Of a stretch of 64,000 bases of DNA, positions 16,396 through 25,415 are shown in pieces. Numbering within the stretch: position 1 is the first letter of the stretch; the number at the start of each line of letters is the position of its first letter. The position numbers and the translations under genes were made by a program. The DNA comes from Bacteroidales bacterium (lineage in GTDB: Bacteria > Bacteroidota > Bacteroidia > Bacteroidales > UBA10428): contig JAFGSZ010000099.1 of NCBI GenBank assembly GCA_016934395.1, positions 1-64,000 on the forward strand, written 5' to 3'. A model generated the notes under the pieces. It was given only the letters and a program-made list of their open reading frames with translations. It had not been told where the DNA came from and did not search any database.

Positions 16396-16549
16396 TATTA
16401 TAATGTTACATAATAATTGAAACATACACGATATCTCATCAGGACATCATTTATTGTTATTTCTTGATCTGTTAGTTGTTTTTGAAGTTGCAATAATTTA
16501 TTTCCTGTGATACTGATAATTGCCAATAATCTGCAATAACATTATAATA
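16396..16549. repeat. possible 154-base AT-rich element with 13-bp inverted ends
   Basis: TATTATAATGTTA at 16396-16408 is repeated as its exact complement TAACATTATAATA at 16537-16549. The minus strand between them is open for 47 codons (16398-16541) with no start codon. No flanking target duplication is visible. In AT-rich DNA a 13-bp match could be chance. Confidence 0.35.
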
Positions 16550-16911
16550 TGATTAAACATAATACAATGTTTGTAATTTTAAATTTAATAAAATGATTTT
16601 AACTTTTTACATTGTAGCTTTATAATTGTGGCAATCACAAAAAGGAATTAATATAATACTGGATTTATATATTGCAAAGATTAAGGAATATCTCTAATTA
16701 CTCAATTTCCTTTAGGTAAATTTTAATAGATACAGAAGCTGTCCCCCTTGTATTAACAAATCTTAATATTTCCGGAATTGACTTTCACAGTTTTGTAAAT
16801 TATATAGGGGGCTATCTAAAAAAATGAAAATAATATGGGGGATGAAATAAGTCAAAAAAAATTATTATAATTTTTTTAAGCATTATTCACACTAAAAAAA
16901 TTGAAAGAATT

Positions 16912-16987
16912 CTGTCCCGTAAGGGACAGCATATTGGTAGCAAAATATTTTTGCGGATCTAATACGTGCCGTCAGGTACGTGATAAT
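16912..16987 (+). repeat. solo REP-like unit B
   Basis: CTGTCCC-gtaa-GGGACAG, then TTGGTAGC, then ACGTGCC-gtca-GGTACGT and GATAAT. It aligns along its whole length with unit A and stops matching right outside both ends. No transposase gene accompanies it. It lies just beyond the stop codon of the ArnT-like gene. Confidence 0.8.
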
Positions 16988-17002
16988 TTTGAGAATATTC
17001 TT

Positions 17003-18706
17003 TTAAAATTCCTGAGGTTTTAATTTAAACAGCACATACCCTTCACAATCCCCCTTACATAATGGAGTTTTGGCAAATATTTCCACGGATTTACCTTCCA
17101 CGTATTCCACCGTTGAAATATAATAAAAATCCGGACCAGGTTTGGGTTTGTATTTCATTATAGAATTCTTCGAAAGGCTAAGATAAAAAGGGACCTGGTA
17201 AGGCAACAACGGAACAAAATCTATATCTACCCTTTTATGTGAAAGGATTATACCTGCATATTTAAGACCAACATTTTTTGTTAAAATATCACCCGTAAGA
17301 TATACAGGTTCTTCTTTGGTAATGTTCTTCACTTCATCAATAAAATTGCGGAAAGCAAAATACCGGGCCTGAAAATCGGGATAATAAAAGGTATTCATAT
17401 ATACACGGGTAATTACCAGTAAAAATAGTACGATATATATTTTCGGACTGTTCTTAATAAAATAATATAAGCTGGCAGGAATTGATATAATTAGAAATAT
17501 TATCAGCAGCAGGAACTTGTTCGGGATATCTACAGCAAATTGAATAAAAAACGAAACAATAAATACAATCGGGATTAATACGCAGATTATTCCAAATAAA
17601 ATAAAGATAATTTTAGTCAGATTATTTCTGCTTTCAATATTTTTGTTGTAAAGCAAAGCTATAACAGTAAACAGAAATGGGATAAACATGTAAAGGTACC
17701 GGAGCCGTACTTCAGGATTTATCCAGTAAATGGGAATATTTAGAATAAAAAACCAGAAGGTAAACCGGACATAAATATTTTCAGTATACACTTTTTTCAG
17801 GAACTTAAAATCGAAGAATAATAAAAACACACACCAGGGTAATAAAATCCTTAACAAAACAACCGGAAAAGTTGCAGTGGAAATAATAATCGAAAGGAGT
17901 GTTCCTCTATCAGCCGTTTTTTCAGCAGCCTCATCAAACAGTTTGTACAAATAGGGCAGGGGATCTTCATGTTGGGAATACACATAAAAATACAGTCCAA
18001 CCAAGGCTATCATTATACCCAGGCTTATAAAATGCCTCCAGTTAAGCAACAATAAGGGTTTTTTAATAACTATTATTAAAGCTACCAGGGTAAATGCCTG
18101 AAATGCCAGAGAAGGTATTCCTTTTGTCAGGATACCTGCTGCCGTTAGCAGATAGGAAATAAAAAACATTAAGAAATATTTTTTATTGGTGCCAAAATGA
18201 AAAATGGTCAGTGCCTGGGCAAAAACCAGTAAAGAATAAAACAGGTCAATTTCACCACTGTAGACACTTCCGTAATAAAATAGCTCGAAACATGTATAAA
18301 AGAACAATGTTGAAAACAGGGCAACTTTTTTGCCTAAATACTTTTTAACAACAACAAAATTCAATAACCCGATTAGCAAAAAACTGATAACAGAAGGTAT
18401 TCGAACGGTCCAGTTATCGAAAGAGTGAAATATTTTCGAGAAAAAAATGATAAGCCAGTTAAACAGCGGGGGTTTGTTATAGTAATTAAATCCATGAATT
18501 GTAGGAACCACATAATTTTTGTTCATTATCATTTCGAGGGCCACAATTCCCCTTCGGGGTTCTTCTCCCCGAAGAACAATCGAATTTAAACTACCACCTA
18601 ATGCAAAAAGGTATAATCCGCCAACTAGTACTAAAAACAAGGTTAATACCAGCGGTTTATTTTTAACAATCCGATTAAGGAATTCCATAAAATACTTTAA
18701 AAACAA
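17003..18706 (-). CDS. ArnT-like (GT83/PMT-type) glycosyltransferase
   Basis: A 567-residue inner-membrane protein with about 12 membrane segments. The family signature is in the first periplasmic loop: RGEEPRRGIVALEM (acidic pair near residue 48, the probable metal/catalytic site) and NYYNKPPLFNWL. Such enzymes transfer a sugar from a polyprenyl-phosphate donor to lipid A, protein or glycan on the outer face of the inner membrane. In E. coli ArnT the sugar is 4-amino-arabinose; here it cannot be named. The gene is downstream of the sugar-nucleotide cluster, but a terminator at 18721-18746 separates them. It is a little longer than E. coli ArnT in total and has a short soluble C-terminal part. 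Confidence 0.85.
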   Translation of the reverse strand: MFLKYFMEFLNRIVKNKPLVLTLFLVLVGGLYLFALGGSLNSIVLRGEEPRRGIVALEMIMNKNYVVPTIHGFNYYNKPPLFNWLIIFFSKIFHSFDNWTVRIPSVISFLLIGLLNFVVVKKYLGKKVALFSTLFFYTCFELFYYGSVYSGEIDLFYSLLVFAQALTIFHFGTNKKYFLMFFISYLLTAAGILTKGIPSLAFQAFTLVALIIVIKKPLLLLNWRHFISLGIMIALVGLYFYVYSQHEDPLPYLYKLFDEAAEKTADRGTLLSIIISTATFPVVLLRILLPWCVFLLFFDFKFLKKVYTENIYVRFTFWFFILNIPIYWINPEVRLRYLYMFIPFLFTVIALLYNKNIESRNNLTKIIFILFGIICVLIPIVFIVSFFIQFAVDIPNKFLLLIIFLIISIPASLYYFIKNSPKIYIVLFLLVITRVYMNTFYYPDFQARYFAFRNFIDEVKNITKEEPVYLTGDILTKNVGLKYAGIILSHKRVDIDFVPLLPYQVPFYLSLSKNSIMKYKPKPGPDFYYISTVEYVEGKSVEIFAKTPLCKGDCEGYVLFKLKPQEF

Positions 18707-18720
18707 TACACAAATAAAAT

Positions 18721-18746
18721 AAAAAATCCCCGGATATTCGGGGATT
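18721..18746 (-). terminator. intrinsic terminator after the phosphohexomutase gene
   Basis: On the minus strand AATCCCC-gaatatcc-GGGGATT is followed by a run of T. It lies between the mutase stop codon (18768) and the start of the ArnT-like gene (18706) and should end the sugar-nucleotide operon. Confidence 0.8.
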
Positions 18747-18767
18747 CTAATTCTATTCTTTCATTTT

Positions 18768-20510
18768 TTATCCAATCAGGTCCTTAATAATAGCATCTAT
18801 TTTTTTATCAAGAAGCTTGTCGGTTTTTTCATATTCAGATTTATTTTTCAGCGTATCTTTTACACTAAAATAAAATTTAATTTTTGGTTCGGTACCGGAA
18901 GGCCGTATGGAGATTTTTGACCCGTCTTCTGTGATAAACTGTAATACATTGGATTTGGGCAGGCTTATTTTTTCAGTTTTTCCGGATTTTGGATCCAGCG
19001 CCGTTTGAGATAAATAATCCAGAATTTGGGTAACTTTTGAATGGTTTATAGATTCCGGAGGATTATTTCTGAAATTTTCCATCATTTTCTGGATTTCTTC
19101 TGAGCCTTCTTTTCCTTTTTTAACTACAGAAATCAGTCGCTCTTTGTAAAATGCAAATTCAACATAAATATCTAAAAGCACATCAAATAGCGATTTATTT
19201 TGATCTTTAGCCCAGGCAGCTGTTTCGGCCAGCAATGCGCAAGACATGATTGCATCTTTATCTCTTACAAAATCACCGGCCAGGTAACCGTAGCTTTCTT
19301 CACCGCCGCCTATAAATGTTTTTTTACCTTCGTTTTTTTGAATGATATCGGCAATATATTTGAATCCGGTAAGCACATGATAATGTTTAACCTTGTATTT
19401 ATCGGCAATATCAGTAAGCAACTCAGTGGTAACAATGGTTTTTACAATATATTCCTTTCCCTGAATTTTACCATTTTCCGACCATTTTGATAGCAGATAA
19501 TAAATCAACAATACGGCAGCCTGGTTACCATTAAGGATAATATATTTTCCGGAATGATCTTTAACAACTATTCCCACACGGTCGGCGTCGGGGTCAGTTC
19601 CCATTACTATATCGGCATTCGTATCTTCAGCTTTTTTAATAGCCAGACTAAGTGCAGCGCTTTCTTCAGGATTTGGAGAGTGAACCGTAGGGAAATTACC
19701 GTCTGCAACATCCTGTTCCGGCACATGAATAACATTATTAAACCCGAATTTTTTCAGCACAAGGGGAGCAAGCTTTACACCAGTACCGTGAATAGGAGTA
19801 TATACTATTTTCAGATCGCTGTTGCGTTTAATCACATCTGGAGACAGTGATAAAGTTTTAATTTTATCCGTATAAATTTCGTCAATTTCTTTTCCTACGC
19901 TTTCGATATTTTCTGCGGGGCCATTAAATTTTACTTCGGAAATATTTTTAATCTTCTGAACCTCGTTTATAATATTTTTGTCGTGGGGCAGAATTATCTG
20001 ACCGCCGTCTTCCCAATATACTTTATATCCATTGTATTCTTTTGGATTATGCGATGCGGTAATTACTATCCCGCTCTGGCAGCCAAAATACCTGATGGCA
20101 AAAGATAATTCCGGCGTAGGCCTTAGATCATCAAATAAATAGACTTTAAATCCGTTGGCAGAAAATATTTTAGCGGCAGTTTCTGCAAACAACCTGCTGT
20201 TATTTCTTGAGTCGTGTGCTATAGCAACCTTAATTTGTGGTATGGAAGTAAAGTTTTTCTTCAGATAATTGCTAAGACCCTGGGTGGCCATACCTACGGT
20301 ATATTTATTCATCCTGTTGGTTCCTGCACCCATAATCCCCCTCAGGCCTCCGGTTCCGAACTCCAGGTCCCTGTAAAAGCGTTCTATCAGTTCAGTTTCA
20401 TTATTATCCATCAATTCTTTTACTTCTTTTCGGGTCTGTTTATCAAAACTTTCTGAAAGCCACAAATTGGCTTTTTCTTTTACCTGGGCCAATAATTCAT
20501 TTTGTGTCAT
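18768..20510 (-). CDS. phosphohexomutase (phosphoglucomutase/phosphomannomutase)
   Basis: A 580-residue alpha-D-phosphohexomutase with all four domains. The phosphoserine loop is TASHNPKEYNGYKVYW, the Mg2+ loop is GTDPDADRVGI, the sugar-binding loop is GGGEESYGY, and the phosphate loop near the C-terminus is RPSGTEPKIKFY. It converts glucose-6-phosphate to glucose-1-phosphate (or the mannose pair), feeding RfbA and UDP-glucose synthesis. ATG 20510 gives the usual MTQNELLAQ-type N-terminus. An ATG at 20537 would add nine residues and overlap rfbD by eight bases, and cannot be excluded. It is the last gene of the sugar operon. Confidence 0.92.
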   Translation of the reverse strand: MTQNELLAQVKEKANLWLSESFDKQTRKEVKELMDNNETELIERFYRDLEFGTGGLRGIMGAGTNRMNKYTVGMATQGLSNYLKKNFTSIPQIKVAIAHDSRNNSRLFAETAAKIFSANGFKVYLFDDLRPTPELSFAIRYFGCQSGIVITASHNPKEYNGYKVYWEDGGQIILPHDKNIINEVQKIKNISEVKFNGPAENIESVGKEIDEIYTDKIKTLSLSPDVIKRNSDLKIVYTPIHGTGVKLAPLVLKKFGFNNVIHVPEQDVADGNFPTVHSPNPEESAALSLAIKKAEDTNADIVMGTDPDADRVGIVVKDHSGKYIILNGNQAAVLLIYYLLSKWSENGKIQGKEYIVKTIVTTELLTDIADKYKVKHYHVLTGFKYIADIIQKNEGKKTFIGGGEESYGYLAGDFVRDKDAIMSCALLAETAAWAKDQNKSLFDVLLDIYVEFAFYKERLISVVKKGKEGSEEIQKMMENFRNNPPESINHSKVTQILDYLSQTALDPKSGKTEKISLPKSNVLQFITEDGSKISIRPSGTEPKIKFYFSVKDTLKNKSEYEKTDKLLDKKIDAIIKDLIG

Positions 20511-20529
20511 TTTTTTCAATATTAATCTT

Positions 20530-21402
20530 TTAACCATTTACATATTTTGTCAGCACCTCTTCCATACTATCGTGCCAGTAGGGTATCTTAATCTCAAAAT
20601 TCTCTTTAATTTTTGACTTATTTAGCACACTATAAAAGGGTCGTTTTGCCGGCAACGGGTAATCTTTGGTTTCAATGGAATTTATAGTGCAGTTTAAACC
20701 GGCAATTTTTACGATTTCTTTTGCAAAATCATACCAGCTGCATACTCCTTCGTTAGAATAATGATAGATACCGGGCTTAAAATTATTTGATTTTTCAGTG
20801 CACAAACTAATAATATTTAATATTGCCAATGCCAGGTCGTGCGCATTGGTGGGTGTACCGATCTGGTCAGATACAACATTAAGTTCCGATCTTTCTTTTG
20901 CCAGCCGTAAAATGGTTTTAACAAAATTGTTTCCATAGACAGAATACAACCATGCAGTTCTTATAATAATGGCTTCTGTTATTGACATAACCCGTTTTTC
21001 ACCTTCGAGCTTACTTTTTCCATAAACTGATTGGGGACCTGTTCTGTCTGTTTCGCAATAGGGTTTGAATGATTCTCCGCTAAAAACATAATCTGTGGAG
21101 ATGTGCAAAAGCTTAAAGTTAAATTTATTTGCATATGCTGCAAGCTTTTCGGGTACTTCAGCGTTAAGCTTCATAGCTTTATCGGGTTCTTCTTCTGCTT
21201 TATCAACAACAGTATACCCTGAACAGTTCACTAAAAAATCTGGTTTATTTTTTAAAAGATAGTTTTCTAACTTTTTATACGAAGTAAGGTCTAAGGAATC
21301 AATATCCGAAAAATGAAACCGGAATTCGGGAAATTTATGTATTAGTTCCTGTAACGATCTTCCTAATTGCCCGTTGGCCCCGGTTATTATAATATTTTTC
21401 AT
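20530..21402 (-). CDS. rfbD: dTDP-4-dehydrorhamnose reductase
   Basis: A 290-residue short-chain dehydrogenase that makes dTDP-L-rhamnose in the last step of the pathway, using NAD(P)H. The N-terminal dinucleotide fold is IITGANGQLGRSLQ, the catalytic pair is in VYGKSKLEGE, and the family motif STDYVFSG lies near residue 105. Length is normal. It starts at the base next to the rfbC stop codon, so the genes are translationally coupled. Together with rfbA and rfbC it covers three of the four pathway steps. Confidence 0.95.
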   Translation of the reverse strand: MKNIIITGANGQLGRSLQELIHKFPEFRFHFSDIDSLDLTSYKKLENYLLKNKPDFLVNCSGYTVVDKAEEEPDKAMKLNAEVPEKLAAYANKFNFKLLHISTDYVFSGESFKPYCETDRTGPQSVYGKSKLEGEKRVMSITEAIIIRTAWLYSVYGNNFVKTILRLAKERSELNVVSDQIGTPTNAHDLALAILNIISLCTEKSNNFKPGIYHYSNEGVCSWYDFAKEIVKIAGLNCTINSIETKDYPLPAKRPFYSVLNKSKIKENFEIKIPYWHDSMEEVLTKYVNG

Positions 21403-21963
21403 TTATTTGATAAAATTAAAATTTATATCGGCATGAATAATATCGGGATGCACTTTGTCTTTGGAAGATAAAATTATCGATGGTTTTTCTATTTTCCAAT
21501 CAATATTCAGGGAACTATCGTTATAAATAATTCCGCGTTCGTATTTTGGATGATAATATTCATCACATTTATAAAGGATTATCGCCGTTTTGCTAAGCAC
21601 AGAAAATCCATGGGCGAACCCTTTTGGTACCAGGAGTTGTATTTTATTTTCTGCCGAGAGTTCAATACCAAACCATTTGCCATAAGTGGGCGAATCTTTT
21701 CTGATATCCACGGCAACGTCATAAATTTTACCATCAAGCACCCTTACCAGTTTACTTTGAGCGTATGGCTCAAGCTGGTAATGCAGCCCCCGGACAACCC
21801 CAAAAGATGATTTTGACTGATTATCCTGAACAAAATTAAAATGTATCCCTGCTTCATAAAAGTCACGCTGGTTAAAACTCTCGAAAAAGTAGCCCCGCTC
21901 ATCTTCAAAAACTTTGGGTTCAATTACTAATAATCCTTCAAGACCTGTTTTTGTAATAATCAT
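21403..21963 (-). CDS. rfbC: dTDP-4-dehydrorhamnose 3,5-epimerase
   Basis: A 186-residue cupin-fold epimerase, step three of dTDP-L-rhamnose synthesis. Family motifs seen are [17 protein letters not shown] near residue 20, then [18 protein letters not shown] with the catalytic His, and [13 protein letters not shown]. The Tyr/Asp partners are present in the [17 protein letters not shown] stretch. Length is normal. Its start overlaps the rfbA stop by four bases (ATGA), and its stop abuts rfbD. Confidence 0.95.
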   Translation of the reverse strand: MIITKTGLEGLLVIEPKVFEDERGYFFESFNQRDFYEAGIHFNFVQDNQSKSSFGVVRGLHYQLEPYAQSKLVRVLDGKIYDVAVDIRKDSPTYGKWFGIELSAENKIQLLVPKGFAHGFSVLSKTAIILYKCDEYYHPKYERGIIYNDSSLNIDWKIEKPSIILSSKDKVHPDIIHADINFNFIK

Positions 21964-22853
21964 TCTTCTTTAATAAATGTAAAAAAATCTTCGTTGGCAA
22001 TTTTCACCAGGTACTGCCCATATTGATTTTTCATGAGCGGTTCAGCCAGTTTTAATAATTGCTTTTTATTAATATATCCTTTTTTATAGGCGATTTCTTC
22101 CAAACAAGCAACTTTTAGTCCCTGTCTCGATTCAATGGTATGAATATAATTTGATGCCTGAAGCAGGCTTTCGTGTGTTCCCGTGTCGAGCCATGCGATC
22201 CCCCGTCCGAGAATATCAACTTTAAGCCGCTTTTCATGTAGGAATAATCTGTTAAGATCTGTAATTTCTAATTCTCCCCGTGCAGAGGGTTTTAAGGTTT
22301 TCGCTTTTTCCACTACATCGTTTGAATAAAAATACAATCCTGTTACTGCGTAATTTGATTTTGGATTTTCCGGTTTTTCTTCCATACTCAGCACATCTCC
22401 GGTTTTATCGAATTCTACTACTCCATATCTTTTCGGGTCGGTAACATAATAACCAAAAACAACAGCCCCGTCTTCCAGGTTGGCAACTTTCATCAATTCG
22501 GTTCCCAGACCATGTCCATAAAAAATATTATCACCAAGAATAAGACAAACGTTTTCCTTACCAATAAATTTTTCGCCAATAATAAAAGCCTGGGCCAACC
22601 CGTCTGGTGATGGTTGTATTTCATAACTGATGGATAATCCGATGTGGTTTCCATTTCCTAATAAATCCCGGTAAAGATGAATATCTTTTGGGGTTGAGAT
22701 TATCAGTATATCACGAATCCCGGAGAGCATAAGTACCGATAAGGGATAAAATATCATGGGTTTGTCATAAACCGGAAGGATCTGCTTTGAGATACTTTCG
22801 GTTATGGGATATAACCTAGTACCGGAACCTCCGGCCAGAATAATTCCTTTCAT
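21960..22853 (-). CDS. rfbA: glucose-1-phosphate thymidylyltransferase
   Basis: A 297-residue nucleotidyltransferase, step one of dTDP-L-rhamnose synthesis (glucose-1-phosphate plus dTTP). The nucleotide-binding signature is [11 protein letters not shown] at residues 8-18, followed by [18 protein letters not shown]. The metal site is in [10 protein letters not shown] and the sugar-binding region contains EKPENPKS. Length is normal for the RmlA family. It overlaps rfbC by four bases. The usual next enzyme, RfbB (4,6-dehydratase), is not in this window. Confidence 0.95.
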   Translation of the reverse strand: MKGIILAGGSGTRLYPITESISKQILPVYDKPMIFYPLSVLMLSGIRDILIISTPKDIHLYRDLLGNGNHIGLSISYEIQPSPDGLAQAFIIGEKFIGKENVCLILGDNIFYGHGLGTELMKVANLEDGAVVFGYYVTDPKRYGVVEFDKTGDVLSMEEKPENPKSNYAVTGLYFYSNDVVEKAKTLKPSARGELEITDLNRLFLHEKRLKVDILGRGIAWLDTGTHESLLQASNYIHTIESRQGLKVACLEEIAYKKGYINKKQLLKLAEPLMKNQYGQYLVKIANEDFFTFIKEE

Positions 22854-22899
22854 AGAACAACTGGATTGTTTTAACCATGCAAATATAAAAAGTATATAT

Positions 22900-23841
22900 T
22901 TAAACCCGTAATAATTTTTTAAAGTAGACTATTGTCTTTGACAGTCCTTCTTCAATTCCGATTTTAGGTTCCCAGTTATTCAGGTGTTTTTTCGCAAGTG
23001 TTATATCAGGCTGGCGCTGAACGGGGTCATCGGATGGCAGGGCGCAATATATAATTTTTGATTTGGAACCTGTAAGCTTGATTATAAGTTCTGCCAGTTC
23101 ATGTATGGTAAACTCATAAGGATTACCCAGGTTTACCGGACCAATAAAATCATCCGAAGTTCCCATCATCCGGATAAGGGCTTCAATCAGGTCATCGATA
23201 TACTGAAAACTTCTGGTTTGATCGCCTTTTCCATATACAGTAATATCCTGGTTTTTTAATGCCTGTACAATAAAATTCGACACAACCCGGCCATCATTCG
23301 GATGCATATTTGGCCCGTAGGTATTAAAAATCCTGACTATTTTTATTTTTACCCTGTTTTGGTTATGATAATCCATAAAAAGAGTTTCTGCACAGCGTTT
23401 CCCTTCATCATAGCAAGACCGGAATCCGACCGGATTCACATGGCCCCAATAATCTTCGGTTTGGGGATGAATTTTCGGATCACCATACACTTCGCTGGTT
23501 GAGGCCTGGAGCACCTTAGCTTTAATCCGTTTTGCAAGGCCCAGCATATTTATAGCCCCCATAACAGAAGTTTTGGTCGTTTTAATAGGGTTGTATTGAT
23601 AATGTATGGGTGATGCGGGGCAGGCGAGGTTATAAATTTCATCTACTTCTGCAAAATAAGGATGGGTGATATCATGCCGAACCAATTCAAAAAACGGGCT
23701 TTGTAACAGACCTATAATATTTCTTTTGGAACCTGTAAAATAATTATCAAGACAAATTACATCGTTACCCTCATCTAAAAGTCTTTTGCATAAATGTGAA
23801 CCAATAAATCCCGCACCACCGGTTACCAGTATTTTTTTCAT
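22900..23841 (-). CDS. UDP-glucuronate decarboxylase (UDP-xylose synthase)
   Basis: A 313-residue SDR enzyme converting UDP-glucuronate to UDP-xylose with bound NAD. The Rossmann motif is [10 protein letters not shown] (residues 8-17), the substrate region is [12 protein letters not shown], typical of UXS rather than of 4,6-dehydratases, and the catalytic Tyr-Lys lie in [28 protein letters not shown] is also a UXS hallmark. Length matches bacterial UXS. The gene follows ugd, which makes its substrate, with 17 bases between them. It should not be taken for the missing RfbB. Confidence 0.92.
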   Translation of the reverse strand: MKKILVTGGAGFIGSHLCKRLLDEGNDVICLDNYFTGSKRNIIGLLQSPFFELVRHDITHPYFAEVDEIYNLACPASPIHYQYNPIKTTKTSVMGAINMLGLAKRIKAKVLQASTSEVYGDPKIHPQTEDYWGHVNPVGFRSCYDEGKRCAETLFMDYHNQNRVKIKIVRIFNTYGPNMHPNDGRVVSNFIVQALKNQDITVYGKGDQTRSFQYIDDLIEALIRMMGTSDDFIGPVNLGNPYEFTIHELAELIIKLTGSKSKIIYCALPSDDPVQRQPDITLAKKHLNNWEPKIGIEEGLSKTIVYFKKLLRV

Positions 23842-23858
23842 AATCTAATTTAAAATTA

Positions 23859-25172
23859 TTATCTTCCTATACCATAATAAGTAAATCCATATTCTCGAAC
23901 TTCTTCAGGATCGTAAATATTTCTGCCATCAAAAATTACTTTGGTATTCATAAGTTTTGAAAGAATTTTATAATTTGGAACCCTGAATTCATTCCATTCT
24001 GTAATTAATACCAGTCCGTCTATATCTATGGCCGCTTCGTACATATCTTTAGCATAGGTAATTTTTTCACCCAGGTGTCTTTTAGCTTCATTCATGGCAA
24101 CCGGATCATAAGCAATGATCTTTGCACCCTGTTGAATAAGTTTTTCAATTATCACAGTCGAAGGTGCTTCGCGCATATCATCCGTATTGGGTTTAAATGC
24201 AAGGCCCCAGATACCAAATATTTTGTTTTTTAGCACGCCCTTAAAATGTTTATTGATTTTATCGAAAACTACATTTTTCTGGTTATTGTTTACCTGTTCC
24301 ACGGCTTTTAATATCGAAAGCGAATAATTGTAGTCGCTTGCTGTTTTTATTAAAGCTTTAACATCCTTCGGGAAACAGGAACCTCCATATCCGGCTCCTG
24401 CATAAATAAATTTGTCGCCGATTCTCGGATCACTCCCGATACCTCTACGCACAGAATCGATATCGGCGCCTACCAGTTCACAAAGATTAGCAATATCGTT
24501 CATAAAGCTGATTTTTGTAGCCAGCATAGAATTTGCAGCGTATTTGGTCATTTCGGCAGAAGGTATATCCATAAAAATCAAAGGATGCCCGTTAAGCAGG
24601 AAAGGTTTATAAAGGCGCTTCATAATTTTTTCTGCTTTTTCAGATTCAATACCGATTACAATTCTGTCTGGTTTTAAAAAGTCATTTATTGCTGAACCTT
24701 CTTTTAAAAATTCAGGATTCGAAGCAACATCAAAATTAAGAGATGCTCCTCTTTTATCGAGTTCCTCGCGAATAGCGTTTTTTACTTTTTTAGAAGTTTC
24801 AATAGGCACTGTACTTTTTGTTATCACCACAAGATAATTATTCATGAACCTGCCAATATCGCGTGCCACTCGAATAACATATTGCAGATCTGCGCTTCCA
24901 TCTTCTCCGGGAGGGGTCCCCACGGCAATAAATATTGCTTCACAGTCTGTAATATTATCTTTAAGATCAGTCGAGAATTTCAGTCTTCCCTTCTCCAGGT
25001 TTCGTTTTACCATAGATTCCAGACCGGGTTCAAAAATGGGGATAATACCTTTATTCAGGTTTTCTATTTTCTTTTTATCAATGTCTATGCCGATAACCTC
25101 AACTCCGGTTTCAGAAAAACAAGTACCTGTAACTAATCCGACATAACCGGTACCAATAATTGCAATTTTCAT
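23859..25172 (-). CDS. ugd: UDP-glucose 6-dehydrogenase
   Basis: A 437-residue enzyme oxidising UDP-glucose to UDP-glucuronate with two NAD+. The N-terminal NAD fold is GTGYVGLVTGTCF (residues 7-19). The catalytic Cys266 is in GYGGSCFPKD, and FKPNTDDMREAPS marks the C-terminal UDP-binding domain. Length is normal. It is the first gene of the leftward sugar-nucleotide operon and supplies the UDP-xylose synthase that follows. No clear TAnnTTTG box is seen in the AT-rich 243-base gap upstream. Confidence 0.95.
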   Translation of the reverse strand: MKIAIIGTGYVGLVTGTCFSETGVEVIGIDIDKKKIENLNKGIIPIFEPGLESMVKRNLEKGRLKFSTDLKDNITDCEAIFIAVGTPPGEDGSADLQYVIRVARDIGRFMNNYLVVITKSTVPIETSKKVKNAIREELDKRGASLNFDVASNPEFLKEGSAINDFLKPDRIVIGIESEKAEKIMKRLYKPFLLNGHPLIFMDIPSAEMTKYAANSMLATKISFMNDIANLCELVGADIDSVRRGIGSDPRIGDKFIYAGAGYGGSCFPKDVKALIKTASDYNYSLSILKAVEQVNNNQKNVVFDKINKHFKGVLKNKIFGIWGLAFKPNTDDMREAPSTVIIEKLIQQGAKIIAYDPVAMNEAKRHLGEKITYAKDMYEAAIDIDGLVLITEWNEFRVPNYKILSKLMNTKVIFDGRNIYDPEEVREYGFTYYGIGR

Positions 25173-25355
25173 AGTTGGATTTTTTTGTAAATATAAATTA
25201 TAAATATTATCGATAAAAAATATTATTTTACAATGAGAAGATAATATTATTTTTAACCTGACAAAAACCTTACTTTAGTAGTATATAGGTAAATAAAAAG
25301 CGATGAATTTATAATAATTTTTTTTGTATCTTTAGTTTTTTAGCCAAGAAAATTA

Positions 25356-25363
25356 TAGTTTTG
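25356..25363 (+). promoter_or_regulatory. -7 promoter box of the S1 gene
   Basis: TAGTTTTG followed by C matches TAnnTTTG. It lies 53 bases before the S1 start codon, in a suitable position. A -33 TTTG at the best spacing is not clear. Confidence 0.5.
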
Positions 25364-25415
25364 CAGCTCGATTTAAACAATATAATGTCTAATGTATTAA
25401 TTTATACTTATTTAA

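Larger units (their letters stand above)
16309..17002. other. 694-base gap without genes
   Basis: From left to right it holds the right arm of the transposase unit (16325-16391), a possible inverted-repeat element (16396-16549), about 360 bases of very AT-rich DNA with no feature, and the solo REP-like unit (16912-16987), which ends 15 bases short of the glycosyltransferase stop codon. No reading frame above about 50 codons is convincing. Confidence 0.6.

Noticed and set aside
22900-23841. An SDR gene that could be called rfbB
   Set aside because: The NLACPASP and [10 protein letters not shown]-type motifs and its place after ugd fit UDP-xylose synthase, not dTDP-glucose 4,6-dehydratase.
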